Positions 52,948 to 63,789 of a stretch of DNA of 64,000 nt are shown piece by piece (position 1 is the first letter of the stretch; every line of letters starts with the position of its first letter). The stretch is taken from contig NC_090025.1 in NCBI RefSeq assembly GCF_037176765.1, positions 143,278,758 through 143,342,757 of the forward strand, written 5' to 3'. Origin of the DNA: Anolis sagrei. Taxonomy: Eukaryota; Chordata; Lepidosauria; Squamata; Anolidae. Made by a program: the position numbers and the translations under genes. Below the pieces are notes generated by a model, which saw only the letters and a list, made by a program, of their open reading frames with translations, did not search any database and was not told the origin of the DNA.

Positions 52948-55900
52948 GTAAAATTTTGAGGGGCTTTGCTACTTTGAGTTCTAACTTCTAATTTAGGGAT
53001 GAGATGAAAGTGACACAGTTGTAAGAATTGATAGAGATTATCCTGGCAACTTGTTTTTTTCCCTTCTATATTAACTTAGCTTCTCAGTTAATAGATTTAT
53101 TAAGAAATAACTGAATCGTAATGTGTATGTTACAAATACTGTAGGTTTCCTTTGTGATTACCAAAGGGATGGTTTGGGGTTGTCTTTAATCATGGCTTTA
53201 CAAAAGTAAATAAGGATGATGTAATCAACCACCAGGTGATTAGGGGAAAATGCTTGTGGCCATTAGTAACTCTGAGTGCATGGGTACTATACTTCTCTCA
53301 AGTTTTCCCTAGAGAAAAAATAAAATACATTTGAACTGTGAATTAGTCCTGCATCATATTGGACTTATTTGTCTATTATATTGAGATTTTATATATAAAA
53401 TATCCATTCAGTTGAATCTGATAAGGTACATGTTTGTCTTTAATAAATGATAAGTAGTAATAGCTATGTTTATGTTATGTATACTAGTTTGTGATTTCAT
53501 TTTATTTTTTAGGTTATAAATGTGGATGATGATGGTAATGAATTGGGTTCTGGTATAATGGAGCTTACAGACACAGAACTAATCTTGTATACCCGCAAAC
53601 GGGACTCTGTTAAATGGCATTACCTCTGTCTCCGCCGATATGGCTATGATTCCAATCTCTTCTCTTTTGAAAGTGGTCGAAGGTGTCAAACTGGGCCAGG
53701 TATGTATAATGGCATCTTTTAAAATATGAAATAACTTAAAAAATAACTCCTGTTAAGTGATATGTATTATAGGGCAAGTGCGTTGGTGCAGTTAGATCCT
53801 AAAGAAGAGCTGGAATAGGTAAATATTACAATTTGGATTAGCATTAGTATTAAGAAATACAGGGTGAGGCAGCATAACTTCCTTTTTAAAAATGCGTGCC
53901 ATTCAGTCGGTTGAAGACGTAGCGGAGCGCTAGTTGTCTCGTTTGAGAGGCAGGAGTATAAAGTTTTGTCCTGACATCAGTCGCCATCATGCGAACAGTG
54001 AGGAGCGTGCTTTTGCCGTTGACTTTTCGAGCGGATTTGGAGTGGCCGGCCCGCTCTCCAGATTTGGCCCGTTGTGATTTTTTTCTATGGGTTTTTTTTT
54101 TTGAAATCCCGTATTTATGTGAGCCGTCTAAGGACCCTACAAGATTCAAAGACCAACATCCAGGAAAAAATTACCAACATAATGCCTGCTATGCTGGCAA
54201 GAGTAATGACAAACGCCAGAAATCAGTTTACTCAGTGTATGGAGAATGAGGGATGTCACCTACCTAATTTGATCTTCAAAACTACGTAAAACAAAACTTT
54301 AGGTATGTGCTACATTATTTAAAAAAATCTGATTCCTACAATGGGTTTTATTAAGCTTTGAAAAAAGGAAGTTATGCTGCCTCACCCTGTTTTAGTTGGT
54401 CTGAATCAGAGTTTTACAAACTTTGCTCCTCCAGATGTTTTGACTTCAGCTCCCACAATTTCTAAGAGCTGAAATTTCAACTGGAGGAGTGGAGTGTGAG
54501 AAACAGTGGTCTAAATAAAAAGTTAAACCCTTGTTATTTTAATAAAATCTAGTTTAGTACATCTTGTCTTTCTGATCTCTCATTTTGATTCAGGTAGGAT
54601 GCTTAAAATGGCCCATATGTACTATTTCCATTAAAGTGTGCTCATTTGATCTCTACACATATCTATATTTCAAGCACTCATTACAGAACTCATACATACT
54701 AATAGAACTGCCATGGCTAGTGGTGGTGGTCACACAAGAGATTTATCATGTCAATTTTTAAAAAATCATGCAATTGATCACTAGTCATACTTAAGGAACT
54801 AAATTGTATATCAGAAGCAACTTACCCTATAGCATAAAGTGCTGCTATTGAATAAAAACAATTCTAAAGTCTATTTGGGCAAATAGAACTTTTATTAGTT
54901 ATTTATTTTAGGATGTTATTTATTTATTTATTTATTTACGTCACTTATATCCCGCCCATATCAGCCCGCAGGCGACTCAGGGCGGTCTACATATTGGCAC
55001 AATTCGATGCCATCAATTATAATTATGTTGCACTATAATTATATGAATTATTGTAGTATGTCAGAAAATAACCAATTAATTTTCTGGCTAACTCCAGCAG
55101 TTGTATGAAAGTTTGGATAAGTAGTAAAATTAACTATCTATAATCTGTTATATAGTACTTAAAATTGATTGGATAGATAAAAAGTTGATTATTGGGGTTC
55201 AGTGTGCAGTGTAAAGAGATAACACTTGCAGAAGTATGCGAAAGAAGGTCCTTAATGTGCATCCATGCTCTGTTATTTGTGTAACCACCATCTGGGCCTC
55301 AAATTGTCCCAGGGTTTCCTATGTAATCATCTTCACAGTGAAACTACTTTTTTCAATACCTGTTTGTAACTACATTAAATGATCAGTGTAGATGGCTCCT
55401 GAATCCCAGTTGCTGAAGACATATACCAGGAAAGTGTTGTTTCCATTTGAAATCTACAGCTTTTTATTCACCGAATTGGAAACAGCGGCATTGTGTAAAG
55501 CACAAATATGATATTATATGATTAAGTGATATAAATTGTTGATGCATTTAAAACCTTAAATGTATTTCATTTTATTTTATTGCTGTTTTTTGAAATCAAA
55601 TTATGTCAGCAAAATTATTTGGTAAGGAATCATTCCTTTAGAGACCCAACTATTGATTGGTATTTTCTGAATGCAAGTATGTTTATTTAGAGACACCTAT
55701 TTACCAACATTTTATATCACCATAAAGTATGGTTTACTTTGGGGGGAAAGGAAGTGTGTTTTACATGGCTTGTCTTGTGTAACTAGCAAAATTATCCTTT
55801 TTATCTCCAGCCTGTTGTGTAAGCAACAATGTTTTCCTACTTGTGTGAGGGCTGTTTGTTTGTTTGCGTTATTAAGGATTGCTAAATTTAGTAACTGTCA

Positions 55901-58900
55901 CTAAAATATTTTGGTGATAATAATTCAATCAAGTGCTCACCAGTATCAGTTTAACCAAGTGTCAATCTAAGTCACCTTGAAGCCATCGCCAGCTGGTGGA
56001 CAGCAAGAATGTTTTTGAATGTTATACCACCATGAACTTATGTGTTTTTTTTAATGCAAAGCAGAGCTTCTTTAAAAAAACAAACAAAAATAGTCTGAAT
56101 CAAGGGTTAGAAACAACATTTTGGTTGTTTCTGAACATCAGTCTTAAAATAGCTAGTGATGAAGGACAATGGGAGTACAGTCCAGCTCATTCCATAACCA
56201 TGATCTAACTGGCAATACAGAAACGACTATGTGTGTTATAATTCCACTTTTAGTTTAAAAAAAAAACCAGGAAAAGGACATAGATCCAATGCATTTCAAT
56301 ATTATATATGTGCTACTGAGCAATACTGGATCAAACCAAATGCCTTATCATGTCGCATTATGTTCACACAGAAGAAGCCAATTAGTTACTTATAGAAAGT
56401 CCACAGATAGGGCATGAACACCATATTATCTTCCTGCTAATATTAAAAAAAATGATATACAAAGGAATACTGCATCTGGCATTGGATATAGATACCGTCA
56501 TCAAGACTAGGAGGCACTGAGACTCCACGTAAACAAATGGTTTTGAGAAAACCATCTTCTCAATAATTTGTGTTTATGACTGCCCCATCTTCCCCCATCT
56601 TTATTACACAGACTCTTGGCTTGATGTAGGGCCAGTAAACTGACATCTTTAGATTTTATAGTTTGTAACCACAGTAAATTTTATAGGCTGAACTAGAATA
56701 GTGTTTGATAGTTTTAATATGTTGGATAAGATAAAGCTCAGCAATACCAAAACACACACGCTTGTTAACAAGAATGTCAACTTTAACTTAATGCTTTCAA
56801 TGGAAGAATAATCCAAAGCTGCAACTCCACTGGTTCTTTCTTTGCTGATGATGGTAAGTTGGGCTCCCTCTGCTGTTGAAAGGCAAAGTGGAATAATACT
56901 AGCGAGACATCCTTGGTATTGTCTGCTTTGTTTCTGTGTGTATCCTTGAGACCAAAAGCAAACTGGCTTTGTCTGTTTTACCCAATCTGTTTTATAGTCC
57001 CTCCTATCTTAACCTTTATGTGCACCTGGACTGTGAACCCTGTGTCAAATCCTTCTTAGTTCGTTGTGCAGGAATTTTATGTTGTTAGAGTAATTGACCA
57101 AAAAATCCTCTACTGCAGCAAAACTGTACCTTACTTACCAAGAAAAATCATGTTTTTTGAAATGCATACTAATTTTTCTCTCTGGTTTCTTAATTTACTT
57201 TTTATTTCAAGTTTGTGATTTCAAGGGAGTAAAACCTTTTAAAACAGTAATAGTACTTTTTATTAACAGGTTTATGCCTAAATGGACTATACCAAGATCT
57301 ATTAATTCAAAGCTTATCTTTATAATTAAAAGACTATCTAACAACTAATGTGTTGTTGTAGGAATATTTGCCTTCAAGTGTGCCCGTGCAGAAGAACTAT
57401 TTAATATGTTGCAAGAGATTATGCAGAATAATAGTATAAATGTGGTAGAAGAGCCAGTAGTAGAAAGAAATCCACATCAAACAGAGATGGAAGTTCCAAG
57501 AACACCCCGCACACCTACCAGTAAGTTAATTTCTCTTGTCTGAGTGTTGAGAGTGAGACCCCAATTTAGACGCCTTTTTGTGTATTTAAGTTACACATCC
57601 CAACTAAATTTTTTTGTGAATCTTGGTTTTTAGACTTGTTTCTGGGGTTATTGGGGGTGCTAATTCAGGGTTGTCAGGGGTCTGTTAAATCCGCCGAAAA
57701 GCGAGATCCCGGACAGCTCTGGAGCTCGCTGTGAAGCGTTTGCTCGATTCTTCGCAGATAAAATTGTGCGGATTTGGTCGGTTTTTGACACCACTTTACC
57801 TGCAGTCTCTGAGAATGTGGCGAGAGCATCTGCTTGTCAGGTTTTATTGGATTCATTTCAATTGGTTCAGCTTGAGGATGTGGACAGGATCCTTGGAGAG
57901 GTGCGACCCACAACATGCATCCTAGACCCCTGTCCATCCTGGCTGATAAAGGAAGCCAGAGGGGGTTTGGCAGAGTGGGTGAAGGTGGTGGTTAATGCCT
58001 CCCTACAGGAGGGCAAGATTCCAGCGAGCTTAAAACAAGCTATTATCAAACCGCTGTTGAAAAAACCATCACTGGACCCCACTCAATTAGACAACTATCG
58101 GCCAGTTTCCAATCTCCCCTATTTGGGCAAAGTCCTGGAACGTGTGGTGGCGGCACAACTCCAGGGATTCCTGGTAGACACTGATTATTTTGATCCGGCA
58201 CAGTCTGGCTTTAGACCGGGACATGGAACGGAAACAGCCTTGGTCGCCTTGGTAGATGATCTTCGCAGGGAACTGGACAGGGGGAGTGTGTCCCTGTTAG
58301 TTCTGCTGGACCTCTCAGCGGCCTTCGATACCGTCGATCACGGTATCCTTCTGGGACGCCTCATAGACATGGGTCTCGGGGGAACTGCTTTGCAGTGGCT
58401 CCAGTCATTTCTTGAGGGACGGTCCCAGAAGGTGTTACTGGGTGACACCTGTTCGGCCCCACAACCGTTGGTGTGTGGAGTCCCACAGGGTTCGATTCTG
58501 TCCCCAATGTTATTTAACATCTACATGAAGCCGCTGGGAGAGATCATTCGGAGTTTCGGACTGAGATGTTATCTCTACGCAGATGATGTCCACATCTGTC
58601 ACTCCTTGTCACCTGTCACCAAGGAGGCTGTCCAGACCTTGAATCGGTGTCTGGCTGTGTCGGACTGGATGAGAGCTAACAAATTGAAATTGAATCCAGA
58701 CAAGACAGAGGTCCTACTGGTCAGTCGTAAGGCCGAACAGCATATAGGGTTACAGCCTGTGCTGGACGGGGTTACACTCCCCCTGAAGACACAGGTCAGC
58801 AGCTTGGGAGTGATCCTGGACTCATCGCTGAGCCTGGAACCCCAGGTCTCAGCGGTGGCCGGGAGAGCTTTTGCGCAATTAAAACTTGTGCACCAGTTGC

Positions 58901-60986
58901 ACCCGTACCTCGAGAAGTTTGATCTGGCCACGGTGGTCCACGCTCTTGTCACATCCCGAATAGACTACTGCAACGCGCTCTACGTGGGGTTGCCCTTGAA
59001 GACTGTTCGGAAACTTCAACTAGTCCAGCGAGCGGCAGCCAGACTGCTCACCAGAGCGACATACAGGGAGCATACCACCCCCCTACTGTGCCAGCTCCAC
59101 TGGCTGCCGATTCAGTTCCGAGCACAATTCAAGGTGCTGGTTTTGACCTACAAAACCCTGTACGGTTCCGGTCCAGTGTATCTGTCCGAACGTATCTCCC
59201 TCTACGTCCCACCCCGAACTCTGAGATCATCTGGGGAGGCCCTGCTCTCGACCCCACCACTCTCACAAGTGAGGTTGGTGGGGACGAGGAGCAGGGCTTT
59301 CTCAGTGGTGGCTCCACACCTGTGGAACTCACTCCCGGGGGAAATCAGGGCAGCACCATCCCTCCTCGCTTTCAGGAGGAGGGTGAAGATGTGGTTATGG
59401 GACCAGGCCTTTGGGCACTCTGGCGATTAAATCAGACAATCAGGCGAGTAAGACCAGCAGGATTGATGAAGTAGAACGTAAAACTAGATCTATGAGTTAG
59501 CGAACGCTGACCAGGTAAAAGGAGAAATTGGGTTTGTATTGGTTTTTATTGATTTTACTGATTTTATGTTAATAGTGTATGAATTGTTGTTAACTGTGTT
59601 CTGATGTAATTTTGTGTATTTTGTGTATGATTGTTTTATGATGCAGGCATCGAATTGTGCCTTTGCTTTTGTAAGCCGCCCTGAGTCCCCCTCCGGGGTG
59701 AGAAGGGCAGGGTATAAGAACCCCAAATAAATAAATATAAATAAATAAATTGCATTTGATAGACTACATATACTCTAGGTTGTTAGATATGGTCATCATG
59801 GTTTTCTGTGGGCAATCAGATGACATATGTTCTGTATCACAAAAACTAGAGCTGGTAGGGGAAAACCATTTTTGGAATCAGCAGGTCAAATATACTCAGA
59901 AACATTTCTAACATTTGAGGCACTAAAATGTGTGTTGGCCAGTGTTATCCAATAAATTACGTCTATTGTAGACTGATTACTTGTGAATTCATTATCATGT
60001 AGTGATAGTTAATATTGAATTGTGACCTGGAAAGTCTTTGGCAGAATTAGTCATGTTTGAAATTGTAAACGAACATATTGCAGAGACTAAGGGTGCATCT
60101 TTACTGTAGAAATAATCCAGTTTGACATCACGTTAACTACCAGGACTGAATTCTATGGAATCATGGGAGTGGGAGTTTTACAAGTTCTTTAGACTTCTCT
60201 TCCAAAGAGTGCTGGTGCCTACAAATCCCAGGATTCCATTGCATTTCACCATGACAGTTAAAGTGGCGTCAAACTGCATTCTACACCTGCAGACATGGAG
60301 CAGCATGCTTAAACTAGAGGAAAAGAGAATCCTCCTAAACATTAGAAGTGGTGAAAAGAGTTGGAATATGCTGCCTTGGAGTGTGATAGAGTCTTGGCTA
60401 TTTTTGTCCTTAGCCTGCTCTTTATTCTAGTTACAAAAAAGTCTCTTTTTCTAAGCCTTATTGCAATCCTGTCCCCATCTACATGAGAACCTAAGAATAA
60501 ATGTATATAGTATTGCAGTATAAGTCACATACAGAAATTGCTTGAATAACACTGGTTCCATTTAACAAATGTGTGGCTTAGCTGCCTATGTTGGCGATAT
60601 AATTTTTGTGGGATAGAGAGGAGAAATAATTTGTATCAAATATTTGTATATTTTGATCTTTGTTACTATGATTTATTTTAAGCCCAGTTTCTAAATATTT
60701 GCCAAACAAACATATATACGATTTTAAAATCTTATAACAATTCAAATAAGCCATTATATTGTACAGTAGAACCTATGCACTATAGAGTTTATATCAGTGA
60801 TTCTCAACCTGTGCGTCCCCAGGTGTTTTGGCCTACAATCCTAGCCAGTTTACCAGCTGTTAGGATTTCTGGGAGTCGAAGGCCAAAACATCTGGGGACC
60901 CACAGGTTGAGAACCACTGATTTATGTGCATGTTAGAGAGCATTTCCATATGTGTGTGTGTACTTTTATATAAATCACCTGAAGGC

Positions 60987-61030
<44 letters not shown>

Positions 61031-62903
61031 TACTTTATTTATATGCGGCTCTATCTCCCCAAGGGGACTCAGAGCAGATTACAGAATATATATATGGCAA
61101 ACATTCAATACCGTTATACAATTAACAAGGACAGACAGTAAAATTTAAAACAAATTACAATTATTGTGGAAACTCGTCAATTAAATAGTATATTTTGCTA
61201 AGCTCAGTCGCCAGTGATAAACATGAGCCAACAAGAAAATTAAGAGAAGTCTCCACAAAATAAATAAATAAATATTAAAATTAGAATAAAATCTGAAAAT
61301 AAAACAAAAACAAAAATCCCCATTAAAGCCCAGGAGGAGCAGAGTTGAAAGTTGGGCATCGGCAGAAAAGTCAGCAGCCCCAAGCCTAGCCAAACCTGGT
61401 TTCAGTACAAAGTTGATGGTTAAAGGGCAGGGGGGGGGGGGGTGGTTGGTAAAATTCCCGACAGTTATGCTATAAGACAACGGTCCTCAAACTTTTTAAA
61501 CAGAGGGCCAGGTCACAGTCCCTCAAACTGTTAGAGGGTCAGATTATAATTTGAAAAAAAGCATGAATGAATTCCTATGCACACTGCACAAATCTTATTT
61601 GTAGTGCAAAAAACCACTTTCAAACAATACAATAATTAAAATGAACAATTTTAACAAATATAAACTTATTAGTATTTCAATGGGAACTGTAGACCTGCTT
61701 TTGGCTGATGAGATAGGATTGTTGTTGTTGTGTGCTTTCAAGTAGTTTCAGACTTAGGTTGACCCTGAGCGACGGCCGAGTAAATGAACTTGGAGGGCCA
61801 TATCTGGCCCCCGGGCCTTGGTTTGAGAATCCCTGCTATAAGATATCAGTGACTTGAAGTAACTTCAGGCTATGGCTAGCTAGTGCCGAGGTCTCAGCAC
61901 AGTAATATTTGACCATATAATTTTGGCTAAGTGTCCAAAATCTTTGACAAGTAAAGTCTGATAATTTGTGGGAACAATATATCTATTTTACTTAGTTGTG
62001 ACCCCCCAGTTACATTACCTGTCATTGCTCCTACTGGGTGTGAAACAGCAGTGATTTGGGTGCTGCACAACCACGCCTGTGAGAACCAGGCTGGTGTAGT
62101 TGTTTGAATGTTGAAGAATTAGGACAGTGACAACCAATTGGATGACATTAGGTAAATCACACACTCTCGGCCACAAAAGGACAAGGGCAGGCCCCCTTTG
62201 AGAAAATTCTGCTAGGAAAAGTCCACGATAGGGGCACCAAGCAGAGGCAACAACAACAATGAACACCGCAATCAGGCAATTAATATTGAATTTAATAGCT
62301 TAACACAGGCTAGGAGTCAGGGAATGCTCAAAATGGAATTGTTTTTAATATTTGGAAGTTGCTGATCAAAAAGTGGACTTCTTTGAGAGGACCTCTTTCC
62401 AAATTCTCATTTTGCCATTTTGTGTTATGCATAGGAAGTGAGAGGAAAGTAGGCAGTACTTCTTGATAAACATACCCCAGAACAAATGCATGCTTTCTGC
62501 AGGATCTTATGATTAAACTTAATCCATCTAAACAAGAAGGTGGGATTTCTTTCCATCAAGGTTTTTTGACAAACTTCATTTTCTTGTTTTTGAAATGGTG
62601 TACTATTTATTGCTACACCTGCATTTTCCCTAAACAGTCCAATTCACATGCCAAGATTGAAATGACCTTCAAATGGATGAATACACATTTTCTGGAATTT
62701 TACTAACTTACAGGATAATTGGATTTTCTTTTTGCACAGCACCAGGGGTAAGTGGGCAGAGTTTACCAAATGGATATCCAAGGTACCCTTCCTATGGAGA
62801 TGCTTCATCCCATCCCTCCAGCAGGCACCCTTCTGTAGGAAGTACACGCCTTCCTTCAGTAGGTGAAGAATCCACGCATCCCTTGCTTGTAGCTGAGGAG
62901 CAA
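52856..62903 (+). CDS. FRS2: FRS2 (FRS2 alpha/SNT-1) docking adaptor, residues 1-192, 3' end outside window
   Basis: Coding exons 52882-52947, 53513-53699, 57362-57520 and 62740-62903 join in frame (576 nt). Product: MGSCCSCPDK, then the PTB domain (about residues 13-115: VINVDDDGNELGSGIMELTD, WHYLCLRRYGYDSNLFSFES, FAFKCARAEELFNMLQEIMQ), then NGYPRYPSYGDASSHPSSRH and ESTHPLLVAEEQ. Gly2 is the known myristoylation site and nearby cysteines suit membrane anchoring. The PTB binds the FGFR juxtamembrane region and, when phosphorylated, the NPxY site of TRK receptors; the tail (not in window) recruits GRB2 and SHP2 to drive RAS/MAPK signalling at the plasma membrane. Human FRS2 has 508 residues, so about 316 should follow in one large last exon. 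One PTB residue is CQTGPG where I recall CQTGQG in human. The ATG context is good (G at -3, G at +4). Confidence 0.97.
53513..53699 (+). CDS. FRS2: FRS2 coding exon 2, PTB domain first part (residues 23-84)
   Basis: VINVDDDGNELGSGIMELTD through FSFESGRRCQTGP. Acceptor TTTTTTAG|GTT, donor CCAG|GTATGT, ending one base into residue 85. Confidence 0.96.
53860..54389. mobile_element. Tc1/mariner-like element, internally deleted, 530 bp
   Basis: Perfect 28-bp inverted ends (CAGGGTGAGGCAGCATAACT...). TA precedes the left end and TT follows the right. Coding remnants on the + strand: NSEERAFAV (transposase N-terminus, about 53993-54025), then after a deletion WPARSPDLARCDFFLWV (catalytic-domain SPDL...DFF motif, 54043-54095). 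FRS2 intron. Confidence 0.75.
54407..54508. mobile_element. hAT-type foldback MITE, diverged
   Basis: CAGAGTTTTACAAACTTTGC to GTGAGAAACAGTG, 8-bp target duplication GTCTGAAT (54399-54406) / GTCTAAAT (54509-54516). Only 17 bp from the mariner-like element. Confidence 0.65.
54915..55020 (-). mobile_element. LINE 3' tail (L2-like)
   Basis: (TTTA)n then ATATCCCGCCCATATCAGCC, CGCAGGCGACTCAGGGCGGT and CTACA, the complement of a LINE terminus. Confidence 0.6.
55021..57361. other. FRS2 intron, no repeat recognised
   Basis: Unique-looking AT-rich intron up to the acceptor at 57361. Open frames here lack motifs. Confidence 0.3.
57362..57520 (+). CDS. FRS2: FRS2 coding exon 3, PTB domain second part (residues 85-137)
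   Basis: GIFAFKCARAEELFNMLQEI, MQNNSINVVEEPVVERNPHQ, TEMEVPRTPRTPT. Acceptor GTTGTAG|GA, donor ACCA|GTAAGT. The C-terminal PTB helix and the start of the Pro/Thr-rich tail. Confidence 0.97.
57670..59750 (+). mobile_element. L2 LINE with open reverse transcriptase frame, 5' truncated
   Basis: One uninterrupted frame from at least 57766 to 59430 (554 residues from the first Met; the frame is open somewhat further upstream, ARFFADKIVRIW). Motifs: KPLLKKPSLDPTQLDNYRPV, LLDLSAAFDTVDHGILLGRL, CGVPQGSILSPMLFNIY, catalytic YADD at residues 271-274, LNPDKTEVLLVSRKAE, and C-terminus WNSLPGEIRAAPSLLAFRRR. Then a 3' UTR and tail GCCGCCCTGAGTCCCC, (AAATA)n. The N-terminal endonuclease is missing. Same strand as FRS2, in its intron. 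Confidence 0.9.
59790..59865 (-). mobile_element. Fragment of the 43650-type hAT
   Basis: CATGGTTTTCTGTGGGCA, GATGACATATGTTCTGTATC and AACTAGAGCTG are the reverse of the internal part of the 43650 and 32298 elements. Ends missing. Confidence 0.55.
60088..60298. mobile_element. Foldback MITE, GCATCTACA family, near full length
   Basis: AAGGGTGCATCTTTACTGTA, GACATCACGTTAACTACC, a centre with CTTCCAAAGAGTGCTGGTGC, then CAGTTAAAGTGGCGTCAAAC and GCATTCTACACCTGCAGA. The arms pair through most of the length. Confidence 0.65.
60300..60405 (+). mobile_element. CR1 LINE fragment
   Basis: CTAGAGGAAAAGAGAATCC, CCTAAACATTAGAAGTGG and GGAATATGCTGCCTTGGAGT match the C-terminal coding part of the CR1 copies at 21280-21370, diverged. 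No 3' end. Confidence 0.55.
60795..60919. mobile_element. hAT (Charlie-like) foldback MITE
   Basis: CAGTGATTCTCAACCTGTGC to CACAGGTTGAGAACCACTG. Target duplication GTTTATAT / ATTTATGT (6 of 8). Confidence 0.75.
60988..61460 (-). mobile_element. LINE 3' end (L2-like) with (AAT)n tail
   Basis: (AAT)n at 60989-61031, ACTTTATTTATATGCGGC, CATCTCCCCAAGGGGACTC and AGAGCAGATTACAG, then an A-rich 3' UTR. The right limit is uncertain. A G run at 61430-61442. Confidence 0.55.
61478..61835 (-). mobile_element. hAT nonautonomous element, same family as 50128
   Basis: CAACGGTCCTCAAACTTTTT to TTGGTTTGAGAATCCCTG with a perfect target duplication CTATAAGA (61470-61477 and 61836-61843). Reverse orientation to 50128. 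Internally TTGTTGTTGTGTGCTTTCAA is the SINE-tail-like piece. Confidence 0.85.
62087..62265 (+). mobile_element. tRNA-headed SINE, (CAA)-tailed family
   Basis: CAGGCTGGTGTAGTTGTTTG, a worn B-box region, TGGATGACATTAGGTAAATC, ACACACTCTCGGCC and GACAAGGGCAGGCCCCCTTT, ending GCAACAACAACAA. Lies in the FRS2 intron. Confidence 0.6.
62740..62903 (+). CDS. FRS2: FRS2 coding exon 4 (residues 138-192)
   Basis: TPGVSGQSLPNGYPRYPSYG, DASSHPSSRHPSVGSTRLPS, VGEESTHPLLVAEEQ. Acceptor TTGCACAG|CA, donor CAA|GTAAGT, phase 0 into a last exon that lies beyond 64000. The segment just after TPG (VSGQS) differs from my recollection of human (FAAQN). Confidence 0.96.
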
Positions 62904-62970
62904 GTAAGTTCTTTTTTAAAGTCTACAGGAAAAAAAACTACTGATAAAGAAATTGCTATTTTTTAAGTGA

Positions 62971-63095
62971 GAGAACACTTCTCTAGGAATGTTTAGGTTT
63001 TCCAGCATAGCATGACTTTATGGCCGGCTTTTACTGGAAGCGGATTAAATAATTGCACTGGAGAACCTAGAGATTCCTAGAGAGGTGTTCTCTTT
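62971..63095. mobile_element. Foldback MITE, GAGAACAC family
   Basis: GAGAACACTTCTCTAGGAAT and TTAGGTTTTCCAG pair with CTGGAGAACCTAGAGATTCC and TAGAGAGGTGTTCTC. A second partial arm (ACTGGAGGACCTAGAGCTTC, 63146-63175) suggests a larger or duplicated element up to about 63180. Confidence 0.55.
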
Positions 63096-63616
63096 AGAAA
63101 TCTCTATGTCCTTCAGCATGACTAGAGAAAGTTAATTGTAGAGTTACACTGGAGGACCTAGAGCTTCCTAGAGAGACAATTTTAATCAAATCTGTGAATA
63201 ATCAAATCTACAATAGTCAAATCCACAAGTATGGGGGGGCAACTGTACTGGTATTCATGTGCCAGCTTAATTCTGTTGTGGTTAGTCATAATGGAAGGAA
63301 TCCTATCATTTTCTGTTAAAGTTTCTTTTCTTTAATTTTTCATTTTCTTTAATTAAACAAAACATTAATCACAATGCATTGCTACATTGTCTGTTCTCAA
63401 ATCTACACTCCCTACAGTATTGTTTTATACAAATACAGCTCTCTCAGTTCTGTTGCTTTTAGTTATTTTCATTTTCTCCATTACATAAAATCATTGTGAT
63501 ATGTTTTACCAACATTCATCATTTTCCTTGGTCATTTGATGGTTTAAATTCACCTTCCTTTTTGCACATGTAGCTAATAAATTACTTCCATGTATTTTCA
63601 AATAGTGCTTATTTTA

Positions 63617-63648
<32 letters not shown>

Positions 63649-63654
63649 ACAATA

Positions 63655-63770
63655 ACAACAACACAGTCCGAGATGCTTGGGAAGTGTTCGATTTGTGATT
63701 TTGTGATACGAAATTCAGCATATAGATCTCGTTTGCTGTGACATACTGTGTTTTTGTGTCAGTAAAATAA
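63655..63770 (+). mobile_element. R4-like LINE 3' UTR after (TAG)/(AAC) repeats
   Basis: CACAGTCCGAGATGCTTGGG, TGTGATTTTGTGATACGAAA and GTGACATACTGTGTTTTTG, the same 3' UTR as the minus-strand copy at 18356. Preceded by (TAG)n at 63618-63648. Confidence 0.5.
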
Positions 63771-63789
63771 TTATAATTATAATTATAAT

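Noticed and set aside
53989-54289. Possible host gene with SPDL...DFFLW motif
   Set aside because: The motif is from a mariner-like transposase inside an element bounded by perfect inverted repeats.
57867-59332. Minus-strand and alternative-frame open frames within the L2
   Set aside because: Shadows of the L2 reverse transcriptase frame.
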